DNA from: an uncultured Francisella sp.
GTDB taxonomy: Bacteria; Pseudomonadota; Gammaproteobacteria; Burkholderiales; Neisseriaceae
Reading direction: 5' to 3'
Assembly: GCA_943913135.1 (NCBI GenBank)
Contig: CALTVE010000001.1
Span: 186,001-250,000, forward strand
DNA length: 64,000 nucleotides
Both the position numbers and the translations under genes were made by a program. Within the stretch, counting starts at the first letter, position 1, and each line of letters starts with the position of its first letter. Positions 1-8,210 of the stretch are shown one piece after another. The notes under the pieces were generated by a model. That model made no database searches, was not told the DNA's origin, and worked only from the letters and a program-made list of their open reading frames with translations.

Positions 1-1
1 A

Positions 2-3000
2 AAAACCCATTTATTAATGAAGGTTGAAACCCATAATCACCCTACTGGGGTCGCACCTTATCCAGGAGCGGCCACGGGTGCGGGCGGTGAAATTCGCGAT
101 GAAGGGGCGACGGGGCGAGGGGGTAAACCGAAAGCGGGGTTTAGTGGCTTTTCTGTGTCTGAACTATCGCTGGATAATAACCGCTTTGGTCTTCCCCCTC
201 ATCTGGCGAGTGCTTTTGAAATTATGCAGCAAGGGCCCATTGGCGCTGCAACTTATAACAATGAATTTGGCCGTCCTGCTTTAATGGGCTATTTTCGTAC
301 TTTAGATTTAAAGGTGGGTCAGCGCCATTATGCTTATGCGAAACCGGTGATGTTAGCTGGGGGTATTGGCTCGATAGGGGCTGAGGATGTAGAAAAAATA
401 CCTTTGTCAGAAGGAAATTTATTAATTGTGTTGGGGGGACCCGCTTTTCTGATTGGCCTAGGGGGGGGCTCTGCTTCTAGTCAAAATTCAGGAGAAAATG
501 AAAGCGGTCTAGATTTTGCTTCAGTGCAGCGGGGCAACGCAGAAATGGAAAGACGCGCGCAGGAAGTGATCGATGCTTGCGTTAAAGAAAAAAATAATAA
601 CCCTATTTTATCGATACATGATGTAGGCGCCGGTGGTTTGTCCAATGCATTGCCTGAGCTTGTGGAAAGTTCTAAAGAAGGGGCAACTATTGAACTACGC
701 ACCATCCCTCTAGGAGAGAGTGGTTTAAGTCCTAGAGAAATATGGTGTAATGAAGCGCAAGAACGTTACGTACTTGCTATCAAAGAGAAAAATCTAGCCT
801 GGTTTGATGATATTTGTAAAAGAGAGCGCTGTCCTTATGCGGTAATAGGACGAATTGAAAAAGGTGGGACACTTAAGGTTAAAGATAATTTGTTTAACAA
901 TGAACCCGTAGCGATTCCCCTAGATCTTCTCTTTGGATCTGTATCTCGTTTAGTGCGCGAAGTTGAAGCAACTGTCTCTGATAAAAAATATTCAGATTTA
1001 GATTTATCTGCTGTAGAACCGACTGAAGGCTTAAAACGGTTATTACAGTTTCCCCCTGTAGCCAGTAAAAATTTTTTAATCACCATTGGTGATAGAAGTG
1101 TAGGTGGCTTAAGCTATCGTGATCAGATGGTGGGGCCTTACCAAATACCGGTAGCCGATTGTGCCCTGACTCTTCAGAATTTTGAAACCTACCACGGAGA
1201 AGCGATGAGTCTAGGGGAAAGAAGTCCCATTGCTATTTTAGATGCAGCATCTTCGGCGCGCATGGCGGTGGGCGAAGCTTTAACCAATCTTTTAGCAAGC
1301 GGTACCAGCGCTCCTTTAAATAAAATCAAGCTTTCTGCCAACTGGATGGCTGCTGCTGGTGAAGAAGGAGAGGATGCAGCCTTATTCCGTGCTGTAGAGG
1401 CTACTTCTCTGCTGTGTCAGGCTTTGGACCTTGCCATCCCTGTAGGTAAAGATTCTTTATCTATGAAGACCCTTTGGCAAGAAGAAGGGAAAGAAAAGAA
1501 AATTATTTCTCCGGTAACTTTAGTAGTCTCCGCCTTCAGTATCACCGAAGATGTACGTTGCTCAATTACGCCAGAATTACAACCTGAGACCAAGAGTGTA
1601 GTAGTTTTAGTTGACCTAGGGCAAGGCCAAGGACGAATGGGCGCTTCTAGTTTACTACAAACTTATGGAGTGATTGGCAGTGTCCCTCCTGATTTAGATG
1701 ATCCTATCCTTTTTAAAAAGGTATTTATCCGTTTAAATCAGCTGATTCATCAAGGGAAAATCATAGCTTTACATGATCGATCAGATGGAGGCTTGATCAT
1801 CACTTTGGCAGAAATGCTTTTTGCTTCCCGCTTAGGATTGTCCATTCACCTAGATGAAGTTATAAGTAAAGCGCATAACCGTCACGAAGCTGAAAAAATT
1901 CAAGTTAACCGTGCCCTATTTAATGAAGAGTTAGGATGGGTATTACAGATTAAAGAAACAGAGTACCTAGAACTTAAAAAAGATCCTCTTTTATCGCCCT
2001 TGATCAGTTACTTAGGACATGTGCAAAAAAAAGATGCATTAAAAGTAACATTCGCAGGTAAGACTTTGATCGAAGCACCGCGCTCTGATTTGGAGCATTT
2101 ATGGTTTTCTGTTTCCAAGGCGATGCAGGCAAAAAGAGATAATCTTGATTGTGCTCAAGCGGAAGATAACAATATAGACAGTGATTTGAAAAAGATTTTC
2201 TTTCGTGTGCAGGAGCATCACCTTGCTGCTCCTGCGATTCATCAGGGTTTGCCTCCTAAGGTTGCAGTATTGCGTGAAGAAGGGGTTAATGGCCATATTG
2301 AGATGGCCTATGCTTTCCACGCTGCTGGATTTGCCAGTTATGACGTCCATATGAGTGACCTACTAGATAAATCCGTTGATTTGAATGATTTTCAAGTTTT
2401 GGCTGCTGGGGGTGGCTTTAGCTATGGAGATGTTTTAGGGGCTGGACGCGGATGGGCAGCGATGATTTTGCATCACCCTTACCTAAGAGATGCTTTTTCT
2501 ACCTTTTTTGCTCGCTCCGACACTTTAACTTTTGGCGTATGTAATGGCTGCCAAATGTTAAGCCAGTTATCTTCTTTATTCCCTGATCCCCCTTCTTGGC
2601 CGCAATTTAAACGCAATCTATCTGATCAATATGAAGCGCGCCTTGTAATGGTAGAAATTGCTGACAGCCCTTCTTTGATGTTGCAAACGCTCAAAGGGTC
2701 TATGCTACCTGTAGTGGTCAGTCATGGCGAGGGGAGGGTAGAATTTAGTGATTTAGAAAGCAGGGCAAGAAGCAAGGTCGCTTTGCGCTACATTGACAGT
2801 AAGGGCGAAGCGACCGAGCAGTTTCCTATGAACCCAAACGGTTCTCCTTTAGGAATGGCAGGTTTTACCACTTCTGATGGTCGAGCCACTATTATGATGC
2901 CTCATCCAGAGCGAGTGGTGCGCATGAGTCAATTGAGCTGGAATGGAGGTAAGAAAGAAGGATTTAGCCCCTGGATACAGATGTTTGCTGGCGCTCGTAA

Positions 3001-3013
3001 ACAATACAAGTAA
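2..3013 (+). CDS. purL: Phosphoribosylformylglycinamidine synthase, 5'-truncated by window edge
   Basis: ATP- and glutamine-dependent conversion of FGAR to FGAM, the fourth step of purine synthesis, in the cytoplasm. The frame is open from base 2, and the first visible residues (KTHLLMKVETHNHPT) are the internal ATP-site motif found near residue 290 of the roughly 1,300-aa gammaproteobacterial enzyme. About 300 N-terminal residues therefore lie outside the window, and the ATG at 17 is not the start. The C-terminal class I glutaminase domain is complete: GVCNGCQ with the nucleophilic Cys near base 2540, and PHPERV with the His/Glu pair near base 2900. It is the one-chain (large) PurL and needs no separate PurQ. 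It converges on yidC with a 7-bp gap. Confidence 0.97.
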   Translation, partial: KTHLLMKVETHNHPTGVAPYPGAATGAGGEIRDEGATGRGGKPKAGFSGFSVSELSLDNNRFGLPPHLASAFEIMQQGPIGAATYNNEFGRPALMGYFRTLDLKVGQRHYAYAKPVMLAGGIGSIGAEDVEKIPLSEGNLLIVLGGPAFLIGLGGGSASSQNSGENESGLDFASVQRGNAEMERRAQEVIDACVKEKNNNPILSIHDVGAGGLSNALPELVESSKEGATIELRTIPLGESGLSPREIWCNEAQERYVLAIKEKNLAWFDDICKRERCPYAVIGRIEKGGTLKVKDNLFNNEPVAIPLDLLFGSVSRLVREVEATVSDKKYSDLDLSAVEPTEGLKRLLQFPPVASKNFLITIGDRSVGGLSYRDQMVGPYQIPVADCALTLQNFETYHGEAMSLGERSPIAILDAASSARMAVGEALTNLLASGTSAPLNKIKLSANWMAAAGEEGEDAALFRAVEATSLLCQALDLAIPVGKDSLSMKTLWQEEGKEKKIISPVTLVVSAFSITEDVRCSITPELQPETKSVVVLVDLGQGQGRMGASSLLQTYGVIGSVPPDLDDPILFKKVFIRLNQLIHQGKIIALHDRSDGGLIITLAEMLFASRLGLSIHLDEVISKAHNRHEAEKIQVNRALFNEELGWVLQIKETEYLELKKDPLLSPLISYLGHVQKKDALKVTFAGKTLIEAPRSDLEHLWFSVSKAMQAKRDNLDCAQAEDNNIDSDLKKIFFRVQEHHLAAPAIHQGLPPKVAVLREEGVNGHIEMAYAFHAAGFASYDVHMSDLLDKSVDLNDFQVLAAGGGFSYGDVLGAGRGWAAMILHHPYLRDAFSTFFARSDTLTFGVCNGCQMLSQLSSLFPDPPSWPQFKRNLSDQYEARLVMVEIADSPSLMLQTLKGSMLPVVVSHGEGRVEFSDLESRARSKVALRYIDSKGEATEQFPMNPNGSPLGMAGFTTSDGRATIMMPHPERVVRMSQLSWNGGKKEGFSPWIQMFAGARKQYK

Positions 3014-3036
3014 AGGCCTTTTAAACCTTTACTTGT
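3006..3036. terminator. Inverted repeat shared by the 3' ends of purL and yidC
   Basis: An 11-bp perfect arm ACAAGTAAAGG (3006-3016) is mirrored by CCTTTACTTGT (3026-3036) around a 9-nt loop. The left arm contains the purL stop codon and the right arm lies inside the last codons of yidC. Such a dyad could fold in both transcripts and end convergent transcription, but the T-run after it is weak on both sides. Confidence 0.5.
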
Positions 3037-4709
3037 TTATTGATCCACCATTGCTGGGCCATAGTAAATAGGTTGTTCACCAACCAGTAAAGTACCAAGC
3101 CCGCTGGGAAAAAGAAAAACATAATCGAAAAGACAAGCGGCAGGATTTTCATCATTTTTTGCTGCATGGGGTCTCCCGCCGGCGGATTAAAATGGGTTTG
3201 CAACCACATGGTTACCGCCAAGAAAATCGGTAAGATAAAGTAAGGATCAGGCACCGATAGATCGCGGATCCATAAAATCCACGGGGCATTACGCAGCTCT
3301 ACTGAATTAAAAAGTGCCCAGTATAGGCCAATAAAAATAGGAATTTGGATCAGCATCGGTAGACAGCCGCCAATGGGATTAATTTTTTCTTTTTTATAAA
3401 GTTCGACCATCGCTTGTTGTTGTTTTACTTTATCGGTGTGGTAGTGGTCTTTAATTTCTTGCATTTTCGGTGCCATTTTGCGCATTTTGGCCATGCTGCG
3501 CGCGGCTGCTGAGTTAAGGGGAAATAAAACAGTCTTCAATAGCAGTACTAAAAGGAGAATTGACCATCCCCAGTTACCCACAAAATGATAGATCCATCGT
3601 AATACTAAGAATAAGGGATTAGCAAAAATGTGAAAAATGCCATAATCTTTGATGAGAGGCAGATTATCTGCAGCCGCAGCTAAACGGCTGTATTCTTGTG
3701 GTCCTGAAAAAAGAAAGACATTTTGCGTGCTGCGACTTGCAGGTTCGATGAACGGTAAAGGAGCAGTAAATCCAACTTCATACAAGCCATCGCTGGTTCT
3801 TTTGTCAATATAATAAAAGCAGTTATGACCCCCACATACACTGTTCTGTCCTTTAGGTTGCAATAGAAAAATAGAGGCAAAATAATGCTGAATAATACCG
3901 AGCCAACCCGTACTTACTGGATTGGGTAGTTCTGCTTTGCCTTCATCCAGCTTAGTGAAAGGGATTTTTTTAAATTTAATAGAAGGAGTATACAGGGCAC
4001 ATCCGGTATAAAATTTGGTAAAGAAACTGCTTTTATCAGATGGGGTCCCATCGTGTAGTAAGCGGTAAAGACCCGTCAATGCAAGGGGCTGATTGTTTTT
4101 GTTCGTGATTTCATAGCGGAAATTGATTAAATAGCTGTCTCTTTTAAAACCGAGGATTTTTTTAATTTCAACCCCCTGGGCATTTTTTTGTAAGACAAGC
4201 TGTAAATAATCTTGTCCATTCTGCAATGTATGGTGGGTAGTTTCAGCTTTATAAGGGATATTGTTTAGAAAAAAGTGCTGGTCCTGATCAATTAGACGGC
4301 TTTGCGCTTGATAGTGAATTTCAGGATGCATTAGCAGCATTTTTTCCTTGTATTCTTTTCCTTTTTCTGCTTTCTGTTGCAAGAGCTCTAACCGCACCAG
4401 GTCACCGGTTGCTTCATCCACCAGGATACGATAGTGATCTGTCTTAACTTCAAGCGGGCGAAAAGGCAGGGGCGTACCCTCTTTATCCTGGTTAAAAAGA
4501 TTATTAGAGCCATTCGCCTGTCCAGCTGGGGAAATAATTTGGTGAGTGGTAGTTTGATGCTTATGGGAGTCCTTGTGAGCAGGGGGAAAAAGGTAGCTCC
4601 AAGTGAAAATCAAAGCAAAAGTGATAAGAGAAAAAACCAATACATTTCTGAAGATTGCAGAATTGAGGTTATTGGGATCATCCGGTAATTTAGAGTTAAT
4701 GGGCTTCAT
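3021..4709 (-). CDS. yidC: Membrane protein insertase YidC
   Basis: Inner-membrane insertase and chaperone that acts alone or with SecYEG. From the ATG at 4709 it has 562 residues, the long gammaproteobacterial type. There is one N-terminal membrane segment (about residues 20-41), a large periplasmic domain, then five C-terminal hydrophobic segments including the stretch near GNWGWSILLL and the family motif region around GGCLPMLIQIPIF. The frame stays open upstream to 4748, but the ATG at 4709 follows a purine-rich GAAGAGAG and gives the normal family start (MKPINSKLPDD). This start overlaps the end of yidD by 14 bp. Last gene of the rpmH-rnpA-yidD-yidC operon. Confidence 0.97.
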   Translation of the reverse strand: MKPINSKLPDDPNNLNSAIFRNVLVFSLITFALIFTWSYLFPPAHKDSHKHQTTTHQIISPAGQANGSNNLFNQDKEGTPLPFRPLEVKTDHYRILVDEATGDLVRLELLQQKAEKGKEYKEKMLLMHPEIHYQAQSRLIDQDQHFFLNNIPYKAETTHHTLQNGQDYLQLVLQKNAQGVEIKKILGFKRDSYLINFRYEITNKNNQPLALTGLYRLLHDGTPSDKSSFFTKFYTGCALYTPSIKFKKIPFTKLDEGKAELPNPVSTGWLGIIQHYFASIFLLQPKGQNSVCGGHNCFYYIDKRTSDGLYEVGFTAPLPFIEPASRSTQNVFLFSGPQEYSRLAAAADNLPLIKDYGIFHIFANPLFLVLRWIYHFVGNWGWSILLLVLLLKTVLFPLNSAAARSMAKMRKMAPKMQEIKDHYHTDKVKQQQAMVELYKKEKINPIGGCLPMLIQIPIFIGLYWALFNSVELRNAPWILWIRDLSVPDPYFILPIFLAVTMWLQTHFNPPAGDPMQQKMMKILPLVFSIMFFFFPAGLVLYWLVNNLFTMAQQWWINKQVKV

Positions 4710-4935
4710 GGTGGCTCTCTTCAAAAGGGGGGACAGGGTCATAACCACTATCGCCCCAGGGATGGCATTTAATAAGGCGTTTTAAAAAAATGATCATACC
4801 TTGATAGGCTCCATACCGATGAATGGCTTCCCAGGCATATTGAGAGCAAGTCGGCGTAAAGCGGCAACAACGGGGTAAAAAAGGGCTGATCAATATTTGA
4901 TAACAACGGATTAATGTTAAAAAAATAAATTTCAT
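4696..4935 (-). CDS. yidD: Membrane protein insertion efficiency factor YidD
   Basis: A 79-aa protein thought to help YidC-dependent membrane insertion at the inner face of the membrane. It has the family signature CRFTPTCSQYA (about residues 24-34), a basic amphipathic N-terminus (LTLIRCYQILISPFLPRCC), and the C-terminal motif KCHPWGDSGYDPVP. The start codon overlaps the rnpA stop in an ATGA arrangement, so translation is probably coupled. The conserved order rnpA-yidD-yidC supports the call. Confidence 0.95.
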   Translation of the reverse strand: MKFIFLTLIRCYQILISPFLPRCCRFTPTCSQYAWEAIHRYGAYQGMIIFLKRLIKCHPWGDSGYDPVPPFEESHHEAH

Positions 4936-5291
4936 GATAGCCGTTTACCTATGGTCCGTTTAAAATAAATCAATTCACGTGTCACTTTGTCTATTTCATC
5001 CGCAGTAAACGATTTTTTCACCATAAAGATATAATCGGCAGGGGGCAATAGACGACGTTCAATGCGAAACCATTCTCGTAAAGCACGTTTCATATAGTTG
5101 CGGTGCACGGCTTTTTTTGCGACCTTTTTGCTTACCACTAAGCCTATCCGTGCTTCACTGTTTTTCTTTATCGGTTGGGCATAGTAAATACGTAAATATT
5201 CTTTAGTGCTAAGCGCTTGGTGCTGACGGAATACCAGGGCATACTCCGCCTTTTTAAGAAGGCGATGATTCTTCTTAAAAGTCGCAGGCAT
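4932..5291 (-). CDS. rnpA: Ribonuclease P protein component
   Basis: Basic protein subunit of RNase P, which trims the 5' leader of tRNA precursors together with the M1 RNA. About 119 residues from the ATG at 5291. It has an N-terminal HRLLKKAEYALVFR element, the central SKKVAKKAVHRN RNA-binding signature (the RNR-type motif) and a basic C-terminus. A TTG directly after the rpmH stop (5297) could also start the protein with two more residues. Neither start has a well-spaced ribosome-binding site, so the start is uncertain by two codons. It lies between rpmH and yidD in the usual operon. Confidence 0.95.
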   Translation of the reverse strand: MPATFKKNHRLLKKAEYALVFRQHQALSTKEYLRIYYAQPIKKNSEARIGLVVSKKVAKKAVHRNYMKRALREWFRIERRLLPPADYIFMVKKSFTADEIDKVTRELIYFKRTIGKRLS

Positions 5292-5297
5292 CTCCAA

Positions 5298-5432
5298 TTA
5301 AACAGAAATTCTTTTACGCCCTTTATTCCGCCTTGCTGCCAATACTGCGCGACCGCCGCGGGTTCTAGAGCGTACCAGATAGCCGTGAGTACGTTTACGT
5401 TTTAAATTAGAGGGTTGGTAGGTCCGTTTCAT
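5298..5432 (-). CDS. rpmH: 50S ribosomal protein L34
   Basis: A 44-residue basic ribosomal protein that reads MKRTYQPSNLKRKRTHGYLV at its start and ends RKRISV, the classic L34 pattern. First gene of the rpmH-rnpA-yidD-yidC operon; its stop codon is followed at once by the possible TTG start of rnpA. A strong promoter sits about 40 bp upstream. It diverges from dnaA, the common arrangement near gammaproteobacterial origins. Confidence 0.97.
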   Translation of the reverse strand: MKRTYQPSNLKRKRTHGYLVRSRTRGGRAVLAARRNKGRKRISV

Positions 5433-5678
5433 TCGTTTATCCAGGTTTATACCAAAAAATTAAGCGGGCCATTTTAGCTTTTTGCTGTTGGACCGTCAAT
5501 CTTAATAAGTGTATAAAAAAAGTTAACATGTAAATAGTTAAGTATTTATAAAGTGCACTTTGTCCTAGGCTGAAAAAGGAGCTTGCGCTATAATAAACAA
5601 TCTTAACAGTGGGCTTTCTTAGATCCTTTTTATACGTTAAGAAAGCGATTTGCATTTTTGCCCTAGACAGCGCGATAC
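5433..5678. other. rpmH-dnaA intergenic region, candidate origin region
   Basis: A 246-bp AT-rich gap between divergent rpmH and dnaA, the position of oriC in many bacteria. I see one near-match to a DnaA box (TTATCCAGG at 5437-5445, two mismatches to TTATCCACA), the rpmH promoter, and a perfect TATAAT at 5589-5594 that may be the dnaA -10 element, though no good -35 lies 16-18 bp before it. A cluster of DnaA boxes is not evident, so an origin here is only a positional suggestion. Confidence 0.3.
5471..5499 (-). promoter_or_regulatory. Sigma-70 promoter of rpmH operon
   Basis: Read on the minus strand, TTGACG (5499-5494) and TAAAAT (5476-5471) are separated by exactly 17 bp, 38 bp before the rpmH ATG. 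Each hexamer matches the sigma-70 consensus at five of six positions. Confidence 0.8.
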
Positions 5679-7073
5679 ATGGATAAATTCACTGACTTTT
5701 GGAAAAATTGCCTAGGCATTCTTAAAGAACGCATGGATCCCTATCAATTTCGAACTTGGTTACCCCTATTAAGCGTGAGCGAGGGGGGCGATCAATGGCT
5801 TTTCTTTGCTCGCACTACATTTATTTTAAATTTAGTTAAAGAAAGTTGGCTACCTTTAATCAATGACATTAAGGCTAAAGAAGGAAAGAATTTACCAGAA
5901 ATTGTTTTAAAAGTAGGTAAAGGCGAAATAGAATTACAAGATTTAGTAGAAGGTGAACATAAACCAGAAGCTATCCCTGCTGGATCGAAATCTTTAAAAC
6001 GGGCCACCCCTTCTGGGGAAGAGGGAGAATCGTTAGCACGTGGGTATTCTCATACTCGGCTAAATCCCGAATTAACCTTTGAACATCTAGTAATGGGCAA
6101 AAGTAACCGTTTAGCTTACAGTGTGGGTGAGGCGATTACCCAGCAATTGGGTAAAAAAGATTACAATCCATTTTTCATTTACGGTTCAACCGGCTTGGGT
6201 AAAACTCATTTGGCCCAAGCTGTAGCTAATCGGGTGTTTTCACAGGGTACATCAGTCAATTTGCGCTATATTCATGCCGAGCGTTTTATGTCTGATTTTG
6301 TACGCGCTGTGCAACGCAAAGATATGGAACGCTTTACCAAGCAATATCAAAATCTTGATTTACTCATTCTAGATGATGTGCAATATATTGCCGGTAAAGA
6401 AGGAACCATGGAGCAGTTTTTTTATATCTTAAATAATACTTTAGACCACGGAAAACAGATTATTTTGACTGCCGATAGCCTGCCTGCTGATATCGATGCA
6501 TTGGATCAACGTTTGGTATCACGGTTTTCCTGGGGGCTCATTGCTGAAGTGGAGCCCCCAGGGTTAGAACTTAGAGTCGCCATATTAAAGAAAAAAGCGA
6601 TCTCAGTAGGTTTCCGCCTCCCAGAAGAAGTGGCTTTTTTTATTGCCCAAAACATTAAATCCAATGTGCGTGATTTAGAAGGAGCCTTGAACCGAGTTAA
6701 AGCTCATGCGCGTTTTACTAATGAATTGATAAATATTGAATTGGCGCGTGAAGCTTTGAAAGATCTTCTCGCTAAAAGTCGCGAGCCTTTGACTATTGAG
6801 GCGATACAGCGTGCAGTATCAGGTTATTTTAATATTAAGCCTGCCGATTTAAAAGGCAGCAGCCGTAAACGTAGTTTAGTGCGACCGCGGCAGTTAGCAA
6901 TGGCTTTGGCGGTTGAATTAACCGAACAAAGTCTTCCCAGTATTGGCGAAGCCTTTGGTGGGCGTGATCACTCAACCGTGATCCACGCTAATAAAACGAT
7001 TAAAAAATGTTGCCAAGAACAAGATGAAATGGCAACTGATTATCAAAACCTTATAAAAACTCTTAGTAAATAG
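5679..7073 (+). CDS. dnaA: Chromosomal replication initiator protein DnaA
   Basis: AAA+ ATPase that binds DnaA boxes and opens the origin. 464 residues: N-terminal DnaB-interaction domain (1-85), a variable linker, AAA+ core with Walker A GSTGLGKTHL (about 169-178) and Walker B LLILDDV (228-234), and the C-terminal DNA-binding domain with the signature GRDHSTVIHANKTI (about 429-442). Length is typical. The ATG has no clear Shine-Dalgarno sequence, but no better start exists. First gene of dnaA-dnaN-gyrB, with dnaN 12 bp downstream. Confidence 0.98.
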   Translation: MDKFTDFWKNCLGILKERMDPYQFRTWLPLLSVSEGGDQWLFFARTTFILNLVKESWLPLINDIKAKEGKNLPEIVLKVGKGEIELQDLVEGEHKPEAIPAGSKSLKRATPSGEEGESLARGYSHTRLNPELTFEHLVMGKSNRLAYSVGEAITQQLGKKDYNPFFIYGSTGLGKTHLAQAVANRVFSQGTSVNLRYIHAERFMSDFVRAVQRKDMERFTKQYQNLDLLILDDVQYIAGKEGTMEQFFYILNNTLDHGKQIILTADSLPADIDALDQRLVSRFSWGLIAEVEPPGLELRVAILKKKAISVGFRLPEEVAFFIAQNIKSNVRDLEGALNRVKAHARFTNELINIELAREALKDLLAKSREPLTIEAIQRAVSGYFNIKPADLKGSSRKRSLVRPRQLAMALAVELTEQSLPSIGEAFGGRDHSTVIHANKTIKKCCQEQDEMATDYQNLIKTLSK

Positions 7074-7085
7074 ACAGGATTGATT

Positions 7086-8192
7086 ATGGCTATTGTGGAA
7101 AGTACTCGCTCAGAGCTGTTAAAGCCGCTGCAAACGATTGCGGGCATAGTGGAAAGACGTCACACTATGCCTATTCTATCCAATGTATTGATTGAAAATC
7201 GGGAAGGTATCTTATATTTTATAGGTACTGATTTAGAAATCCAGATGACGACTCGCGGACCAGAAGTGGGTGGGGGGGCCATACAATTAACAACCAGTGT
7301 TCGTAAATTCCTTGATATTTTGCGGGGTCTGCCAGCGGATGCGCCTGTTAGATTAGAAATAGGAGGAGATCAACTTCATATTCGTTCAGGCCGCGGTACG
7401 TACCATCTGCAAACGTTACCATCAGCAGATTTTCCTCTGATGAAAACCCAAGGCGAGGTAAAAGTCGCTTTTAGTATTAAAGAAAAAGAACTGCATGACA
7501 TGCTTTTCCTGGTTCAGTACGCAATGGCAGTCCAAGATATCCGTTATTATCTAATGGGGGTGCTTTTTCAGCTAAAAGATAACTATCTTAATTTGGTTGC
7601 TACGGATGGTCATCGTTTGGCTTATGCCACCTGTACTTTAGAAGGCCAATTTCCTGATATCGATAATATTATTGTTCCGCGGAAAACAGTATTGGAATTG
7701 ACAAAGCTGTTGAGCGCGCCTGAAGAAACGGTAACGGTTGAACTTTTCAACGATAAAATTCGTTTTCACGCGGGTGATACCGTAATCTTAAGTAAAGTGA
7801 TTGATGCAAAATTTCCTAATTATCAATCGGTTATTCCTTTAGATAATAAAAATATTTTTACTGTAGAAAGAGAACAGCTTTTGCATGCTTTAGAAAGAGT
7901 CTCTCCTTTAGCCAATGAGAAGGTAAGAGGGGTGAATTTTTCTTTAAAACCAGGTGAGCTATGTTTGGCCTGTTCCAATAGCGAACAGGAGATTGGAGAA
8001 GAAAGTCTAGAAATTGCCTACCAAGGACAAGCTTTAGACTTATCTTTTAATCTTTCTTATCTTTTGGATGTATTGCGCAGTGTTCCCAGTGATTTAATTC
8101 AGTTATCGCTGGGTACTTATAAGAGCTCTGCCTTATTTACTATTCCTGGGGAAGATTACTTTAAATATGTTTTAATGCCGATGCGCATTTAA
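7086..8192 (+). CDS. dnaN: DNA polymerase III sliding clamp (beta)
   Basis: Ring-shaped processivity factor that tethers DNA polymerase III and many repair enzymes to DNA. 368 residues, close to the E. coli 366, with the three repeated clamp domains and the conserved C-terminus ending YVLMPMRI. The frame has a TTG two codons earlier, but the ATG at 7086 follows AGGA with 6-nt spacing and begins as a normal family member (MAIVESTRSELLKPLQ). recF, which usually follows, is absent: the next gene is gyrB after 18 bp. Confidence 0.97.
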   Translation: MAIVESTRSELLKPLQTIAGIVERRHTMPILSNVLIENREGILYFIGTDLEIQMTTRGPEVGGGAIQLTTSVRKFLDILRGLPADAPVRLEIGGDQLHIRSGRGTYHLQTLPSADFPLMKTQGEVKVAFSIKEKELHDMLFLVQYAMAVQDIRYYLMGVLFQLKDNYLNLVATDGHRLAYATCTLEGQFPDIDNIIVPRKTVLELTKLLSAPEETVTVELFNDKIRFHAGDTVILSKVIDAKFPNYQSVIPLDNKNIFTVEREQLLHALERVSPLANEKVRGVNFSLKPGELCLACSNSEQEIGEESLEIAYQGQALDLSFNLSYLLDVLRSVPSDLIQLSLGTYKSSALFTIPGEDYFKYVLMPMRI

Positions 8193-8210
8193 TGGAGTTT
8201 TATTTTATAA

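Noticed and set aside
5437..5655. 72-codon frame in the rpmH-dnaA gap
   Set aside because: It overlaps the rpmH promoter and reads low-complexity AT-rich DNA; no ribosome site and no recognisable motif.
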